From NCBI GenBank assembly GCA_030431475.1, contig JAUIJD010000020.1, positions 1-64,000 of the forward strand: DNA of 64,000 nucleotides, written 5' to 3'. The notes beneath the pieces were generated by a model. The model was not told where the DNA came from and did not search any database. It was given only the letters and a program-made list of their open reading frames with translations. The position numbers were made by a program, and so were the translations under genes. This DNA is from Verrucomicrobiia bacterium. Lineage in GTDB: Bacteria; Verrucomicrobiota; Verrucomicrobiia; Verrucomicrobiales; Akkermansiaceae. Within the stretch, counting starts at the first letter, position 1; each line of letters opens with the position of its first letter. Below, piece after piece: positions 59,454 through 64,000 of this stretch.

Positions 59454-61178
59454 TCAGTCCTTCGACTTCGGGGCAAACAACTGGAACTCGGAAACCGAAG
59501 GCTCGCGGGAGGACTCGAGGATGTTCAGGCGCACGAAGCGGGCGGTGATCGGATCGAAGCGGATGTCGAAGCCGGGCTCGATGTCCTTCCCTTCGTGGAA
59601 AACCACCCACTCCTTGCCTTTTCGATACTCGAGCGCGAAACGTTCGCCGGTCGGACCGGACACTAGGATCGCCGCGCGATCGAAGCTCATCTCCTTGCCC
59701 AGGTCGACCTCCATCCAGGCGGACTTGTCGCCGAGCTCGGTGGTCCAGCGGGTGTTGTCGCGACCATCCAGCGCGCTGTTCGCCGAGTAGCGGGTCACGT
59801 TGCCGTGGATGTTTCGCACGCTCGAGGCGGTGCCCTTCTTTCCCTCGGTGATCGGCACGTTGAGGCTTTTCACCGGAATGGGCTCGAACTCCATCGCCGG
59901 CCGGTCGATCTCCAGCGCGACGATCGTGTCGATCGCCTTGCGGTCCTCCTTGGCGATGCGGATCTCGAGTCCGGTGTCCGATTGCTTCAGGCTGACCTCG
60001 CCGCCGGTGAGCAGGCGGCTCGAGCGCACCTTCGCCGGGAGCGGGGGAAGGCTCAGCACCTCCTCGGGCCAGTCGAGGATGTGGAGATAGATCGTGTTCC
60101 CCTTGCGGGTGGAAGCGAGGTGCTTGGCGGGCATGTACGGGCCGCCGCGCGTGGCGTAGATGCTCTCGCCGTGGCTCTTCATCCACCCGCCCATCTCCCG
60201 GAGGCGTTCGAGGTGCTCCGGCTCGATCGTCCCGTCGGGCCGCGGGCCGACGTTGAAAAGGAAGTTGCCGTTGCCGCCGGCGGCCTGGACCAGCGACTGC
60301 AGGCACTTCTTCAACGGCTTGGTTTCATCCTTCGACCGCCACGACCACCCTCGCGCCACGGTCATGCACGTCTCCCACGGGTGCTCCATGTCGAAGCCGC
60401 CGATCTTCTGCTCCGGGGTGGCAAAATCACCCGCGTTGCCGCCGGCCCGGTTGTTGATCAGGATGTCCGGCTGGAGCCCGCGGACGAACTTCACGTTCTC
60501 CCAGCCCATCTTCCGGTTGAAGTCCTGTGGGACGTCGAACCAGAGGCATTGCAGCGGCCCATAGTTCTCGATCAACTCGGTCACCTGAGCCTCGAGGTAT
60601 CGCCGGTAGGCGGGCATGTCGGAGGTCTCCCGCCGGGTCGCACCGAAGGGGCTGGTGCGGGGAAAGTCGGGGTGATGCCAGTCGCAGACGGAGTAGTAGA
60701 GGCCCAGCGGCATGCCTTCCCGGCGGCAGGCTTCGGACAGCTCCTTCACCACGTCGCGACCGAGCGGCGCGTTCATCACCTTGTAGTCGCTCTGCTTCGT
60801 GTCCCACATCGAGAACCCGTCGTGATGCTTCGAGGTGAAGACGATGTACTTCATCCCCGCCGCCTTCGCCGCGGCGACCCAGGCCTCCGAATCGAACTTC
60901 GGAGCCTCCAGCTTCTTGTAGAGCTGGTCGTAGTCCTCGATCGAGATCGGCCCGCCGCGTGACCAGCTGATGCGGACGTCACCCACCACGCAGGGGCCCC
61001 AGTGGATGAACATCCCGAAGCGGCGGTCCTGCCAGGCCTCCAGAGCGGCGGCGTCCGGCTTCGCCCACGGCGCGTCCGGCTTCGGGGCGAGGCCTTCGCC
61101 GGCTTGGACCGGTCCCGTCATCAACACGGCCGCTCCCGAGGCCATCAGGAAACGGCGAACGCTCCGGCGCGCAGACAT
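59454..61178 (-). CDS. Alpha-L-fucosidase (GH29) with F5/8-type C domain
   Basis: About 574 residues from ATG 61178. The N-terminus SARRSVRRFLMASGAAVLM is a Tat-like signal. The GH29 barrel shows RRFGMFIHWGPCVVGDV, YIVFTSKHHDGFSMWDTKQS, the putative nucleophile in CLWFDVPQDFNR and NGNFLFNVGPRPDGTIEP. The last ~140 residues (NVTRYSANSALDGRDNTRWT ... FVRLNILESS) are a discoidin/F5-8-C carbohydrate-binding domain. It removes alpha-L-fucose. An ATG at 61220 would give a longer leader. Middle gene of a three-gene operon. Confidence 0.95.
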   Translation of the reverse strand: MSARRSVRRFLMASGAAVLMTGPVQAGEGLAPKPDAPWAKPDAAALEAWQDRRFGMFIHWGPCVVGDVRISWSRGGPISIEDYDQLYKKLEAPKFDSEAWVAAAKAAGMKYIVFTSKHHDGFSMWDTKQSDYKVMNAPLGRDVVKELSEACRREGMPLGLYYSVCDWHHPDFPRTSPFGATRRETSDMPAYRRYLEAQVTELIENYGPLQCLWFDVPQDFNRKMGWENVKFVRGLQPDILINNRAGGNAGDFATPEQKIGGFDMEHPWETCMTVARGWSWRSKDETKPLKKCLQSLVQAAGGNGNFLFNVGPRPDGTIEPEHLERLREMGGWMKSHGESIYATRGGPYMPAKHLASTRKGNTIYLHILDWPEEVLSLPPLPAKVRSSRLLTGGEVSLKQSDTGLEIRIAKEDRKAIDTIVALEIDRPAMEFEPIPVKSLNVPITEGKKGTASSVRNIHGNVTRYSANSALDGRDNTRWTTELGDKSAWMEVDLGKEMSFDRAAILVSGPTGERFALEYRKGKEWVVFHEGKDIEPGFDIRFDPITARFVRLNILESSREPSVSEFQLFAPKSKD

Positions 61179-61326
61179 GAGGTGGCGGGACGGAAGGAGG
61201 GAAATGCGGCGTGGATTCATGGCGAGGGGTTGGATCGGTGACTCGTGGACGATGGAATGGATCGGTCGCAACTTGGCCGGGAAGACGAGGGCAAAGGGGG
61301 CGGTCGGACGATGACGCGTTGGGAGG

Positions 61327-62838
61327 TCACTCGTAGCTCCACTTCAGCATCCACGGATCCTCGGTGCGCTCCTGCTGCTCCTTGAGGCGCTTCTCCATGG
61401 CGGCCAGCCGATCCGCGTGCGTCGGATCCCCGGCGAGGTTTTTCGTTTCCGCCGGATCGGCCTCGAGGTCGTAGAGTTCGAAGGGCGGGCGGTGGAGGTA
61501 GGAATCGACCGTGCGGAGGCCGAAGGACGCGTCGCCCCCCTTCCGGTACTGCGCCTGCCAGGTGGAGGACTCCCACAGGTCGGAGGCGAAGGGGTAGGGC
61601 AGCGGCGAGGCGAGGTTCCAGATGAGCTTGTATCGGCGGCCGATGAGGGCACGCATGGGATAGTACATCTGGATCTCGTGGAAGGTGTGCGACGCGAAAA
61701 CCTCGTCCCAGTCCTCAGCCTGATCCCGGCCGAGCAATCCGAGCCACGACCGACCGTGGTAGCGCTCGAACCGAGGTCCCCGGTTCTCGCCGCGACCCAC
61801 CTTGGAAAGGCCGAGGAGCTTCTTCGGCGCCTGCTTCGCGGCGTCGTATCCCCCGGCGGCATCCAGCAGCGACGGAGTGATGTCGGCATGGGACAGCCGG
61901 GCGTCATTGACCGCGCCGCCCTCGACCCCGGGCATCCTGACGATGAAGGGAACGCGGAGCCCGGCTTCATAAACCGTGGTCTTCGCACCGGGGAAGGCCA
62001 TCCCGTGATCGGCGGTGAAGATGATCATGGTGTTGTCGTACTTCCCGGCCTCCTTGAGCGCTTCGACCAGCCGTCCGAGCGCCTCGTCGGTGCGGGTGCA
62101 GCTCTGGTAGTACTGCGCGATCTCGCGGCGGCACTCGATGGTGTCCGGGAGAAAGGACGGCACGACGACATCGGCGGGGTCGTAGCGGACCTCTTCGGTG
62201 CCCGGATAGGATTCACCGGCCGGCGGGTTGCCGAAGCGGTTCGGCTTCAGATCCTCCGGCGCGGTTTCATCGACGGTGCCCGAACGGTGGGGATCGTAGG
62301 TCCAGAAGTTGAGGAAGAAGGGCTGGTCGGATTCCTCGCTGAGGAACTCCTTGCAGTTCTCGACCCACGCCGGGGTGTTGGTGTCGTGGAATTTCGGGCG
62401 CCTGGCATTCGTCACCAGATACCGGTCGAAGGCATAGACGGATTCCGGGGCGACATGAAGCTTACCGATGTGGGCGGTCCGGTAGCCGATGGCCCCCAGT
62501 TGATTGGGAAGGCTGAGGCCCGCGCAGCTGGGGAAGGTCTCGAACTTGTGGTAATCGTGCACATGCCCGTACTGCCCGTTGGCGTGGTTCTGAAGACCGG
62601 TGAGGATGACCGAGCGGCTGGCGGAGCAGGAGGCGGTGGTGGCGTAGGCGTGGGTGAACCGCGTGCCCTCGGCGGCCAGCTGGTCGAGGTGCGGAGTCTG
62701 GATCAACGGCGATCCGTAGCAGCCGGCGATGGGGCTCTGGTCGTCGGTGATGAAAAGCACGATGTTCGGCCGGTCGGTCGCCGATGCGATGGCGACGCAG
62801 AGAAGAAGGGCGAAGGGCGCGAGAAGCAGTGCTTTCAT
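61327..62838 (-). CDS. Secreted type I sulfatase (CSASR type)
   Basis: 503 residues from ATG 62838; signal peptide MKALLLAPFALLLCVAIASA. It has NIVLFITDDQSPIAGCYGSP, the formylglycine motif CSASRSVILTG at residues 71-81 and LQNHANGQYGHVHDYHKFET, resembling heparan N-sulfatase/sulfamidase-like S1 sulfatases. Later come FTADHGMAFPGAKTTVYEAG and FELYDLEADPAETKNLAGDP. Alanine replaces the usual proline in the motif, which is tolerated in this group. It is first in an operon with the fucosidase and NAGLU genes. Confidence 0.94.
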   Translation of the reverse strand: MKALLLAPFALLLCVAIASATDRPNIVLFITDDQSPIAGCYGSPLIQTPHLDQLAAEGTRFTHAYATTASCSASRSVILTGLQNHANGQYGHVHDYHKFETFPSCAGLSLPNQLGAIGYRTAHIGKLHVAPESVYAFDRYLVTNARRPKFHDTNTPAWVENCKEFLSEESDQPFFLNFWTYDPHRSGTVDETAPEDLKPNRFGNPPAGESYPGTEEVRYDPADVVVPSFLPDTIECRREIAQYYQSCTRTDEALGRLVEALKEAGKYDNTMIIFTADHGMAFPGAKTTVYEAGLRVPFIVRMPGVEGGAVNDARLSHADITPSLLDAAGGYDAAKQAPKKLLGLSKVGRGENRGPRFERYHGRSWLGLLGRDQAEDWDEVFASHTFHEIQMYYPMRALIGRRYKLIWNLASPLPYPFASDLWESSTWQAQYRKGGDASFGLRTVDSYLHRPPFELYDLEADPAETKNLAGDPTHADRLAAMEKRLKEQQERTEDPWMLKWSYE

Positions 62839-62936
62839 GAGTGTCAGATTCGATCCGGCGGAGCTTCCGTCATGTCGTCGCGGTGCCGAGCGCATGACCT
62901 TCCGATGGATCCCGGGAACAATAGCCGGCGATCGTG

Positions 62937-62977
62937 GGATCTTAGCCATGCACCGTTGACGATCCCGGCTAAGATCC
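62937..62977. promoter_or_regulatory. Inverted repeat GGATCTTAGCC / GGCTAAGATCC
   Basis: Perfect 11-bp inverted arms at 62937-62947 and 62967-62977, 30 bp centre to centre, between the divergent sulfatase and the gene at 63078. Each arm carries TAAGAT reading outward toward its gene, so the arms could be -10 elements of divergent promoters, or the two halves of one regulator site. Confidence 0.65.
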
Positions 62978-63077
62978 GGCGGGGTTCCTCCATTCCCGTA
63001 GGACGGAAGATGCCCGGCAGGAACCGGCGGGAGGCCATGGTGGCTGCGCTCGACCCTCCATCTTCCGACCGATCGCG

Positions 63078-64000
63078 ATGAACCCTTCTTCCCCATTCCA
63101 GCCCGGCCTTGTCTTGCTCACCCTCCTCCTCGGCATGGCGGGACCCGCGCGATCCGGTGAACCGGCGCTCTTCTCGGGCAAGCACCCCCACCTGATCGCC
63201 TTCCGCGGCGAGGCGATCGGCCCGACCCATCGCAACTACCAGACCTGGAGCGAGGATCTGAGGGGACACTCGGCCGTGATCCGCAAGTTCTGGGACGAGG
63301 AGATCGACTACAAACCGGAGACCGTCGAGTGGGCGCGGCGCTACATGAACGAGCACCCGGAGGTCAGCTTCCTGTGGCACCTGAATGCGGAAACCCGCGT
63401 GGCCCACGACAAGCCGGAGGTGCTGGAGAATTACTTCCCGGGTCACTGGGCGCTGCACGCGGGCGTCACCATCGATAACGCGGTGCCCGGCGACCAAACG
63501 GCGTTCCGGGTCAGCAATCCGAAGATCTTCAAGGAGGTCGGTTTCATCGACCGGAAGTCCGGCACCGAAAGCCCCCAGGACCTCGTCATCGTCGGGCGCG
63601 ATGCGGACGGCGGCCTGGACTGGTCGCGGTGTGAATACGCGACCATCGCCACGGTGGACGGAAAGGGAGGGTCGATCACCGTGCAGCGCGGCCGCTATGG
63701 ATCCGAGGCGCTGGCCTATGGCGAAGGCGGCATCTACATCGCCCCGATCATCGGCAGCGTGTGGGCCGGCAACCGGCTCTGGTTCTACAACCACTCGACC
63801 ACCTGCCCGCGCGACGCCGCGGGGAAGAACGCCTCGGATGTCTTTCTCGGAGAGATTCTCGCCAAGCTCGATCCAAAGACGGGCGACCTGCGGGGCTTCG
63901 ACGGCATCGCCTTCGACATCATGTACTGGATCGCCCGCGTCCCGGGAATGGACGTCGACAACGACGGCGTCGCCGATGGCAAAGGCATCGTCGACGGCCG
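63078..64000 (+). CDS. Unidentified exported protein (C-terminus beyond window)
   Basis: The first 307 codons from ATG 63078; signal peptide (FQPGLVLLTLLLGMAGPARS). No family is recognised. The text suggests a TIM-barrel-like hydrolase start (HLIAFRGEAIGPTHRNYQTW, VSFLWHLNAETRVAH) with an inserted beta domain (YATIATVDGKGGSITVQRGR) and FDGIAFDIMYWIARVPGMDV, DNDGVADGKG near the edge. It is divergent from the sulfatase/fucosidase/NAGLU operon and shares its control region, so a role in the same glycan pathway is likely. Confidence 0.75.
   Translation, partial: MNPSSPFQPGLVLLTLLLGMAGPARSGEPALFSGKHPHLIAFRGEAIGPTHRNYQTWSEDLRGHSAVIRKFWDEEIDYKPETVEWARRYMNEHPEVSFLWHLNAETRVAHDKPEVLENYFPGHWALHAGVTIDNAVPGDQTAFRVSNPKIFKEVGFIDRKSGTESPQDLVIVGRDADGGLDWSRCEYATIATVDGKGGSITVQRGRYGSEALAYGEGGIYIAPIIGSVWAGNRLWFYNHSTTCPRDAAGKNASDVFLGEILAKLDPKTGDLRGFDGIAFDIMYWIARVPGMDVDNDGVADGKGIVDG

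Overview
The window reads as chromosomal DNA of a heterotrophic member of the Verrucomicrobiota, probably Verrucomicrobiaceae-like. This is inferred from high G+C, a PEP-CTERM protein (VPEP, hydrophobic segment, RRRR end), several secreted sulfatases, GH29/GH43/GH89/GH28-type enzymes, a DUF1080 protein, multidomain secreted proteins sharing one C-terminal module, and a GbsR-type regulator paired with a NusG paralogue in front of an exopolysaccharide (EPS) locus. No rRNA, tRNA or CRISPR array was recognised.

Layout. 1-22.3 kb, all minus strand: an EPS locus read from right to left. It starts with a GbsR/MarR-like regulator and a NusG/RfaH-like antiterminator. Sugar-nucleotide genes follow (UDP-xylose synthase, UDP-galactopyranose mutase, UDP-sugar 6-dehydrogenase, GDP-fucose synthase, GDP-mannose dehydratase, and a cytidylyltransferase fused to a GHMP kinase), then a WecG/TagA glycosyltransferase, sulfate activation (cysC, cysD, cysN), and finally an O-antigen-polymerase-like protein and wecB, which runs off the window. 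Together they suggest a sulfated, fucose/galactofuranose/uronate-containing polymer. Between cysN and the polymerase lies an accessory block (3.7-9.1 kb) of toxin-antitoxin-type modules (HicAB, MntA/HepT, two nucleotidyltransferase units) separated by long, nearly identical intergenic repeats.

22.3-31.5 kb, minus strand: a secreted protein with four ~135-residue repeats, a decayed RelE/ParE-type module, dnaE, a second nucleotidyltransferase pair, a DUF4143 ATPase preceded by 23-bp tandem repeats, and DUF2288. 31.6-42.9 kb: a HAD phosphatase, a rhodanese/response-regulator/histidine-kinase operon, gluconokinase with class III fructose-bisphosphatase, DUF1080, a lipoprotein, a membrane protein and a large purple-acid-phosphatase-like protein. 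43-64 kb: secreted carbohydrate metabolism, with an MFS carrier, a lipoprotein esterase, GH43, a GH28-like protein, sulfatases, a PEP-CTERM protein, a GntR/LacI-type regulator, a 1317-residue sulfatase with autotransporter-like repeats, and a sulfatase / alpha-L-fucosidase / alpha-N-acetylglucosaminidase operon facing an unidentified secreted protein cut by the window end.

The most unusual signal is not a gene. Many intercistronic gaps hold paired, inverted hairpins with a GGAG foot and covarying stems, which look like REP/BIME elements. They form several sequence subfamilies, often fill the gap exactly from stop codon to start codon, and in one case supply both the ribosome binding site and the ATG of the next gene. 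Beside them is a second class of 7-10 nt tandem micro-repeats (TTTCAGC, GTTTCGGT, CAGTTCGT, GATTGCG, GTCGAAA types) that often abut start codons and in one gene appear to encode the signal peptide.
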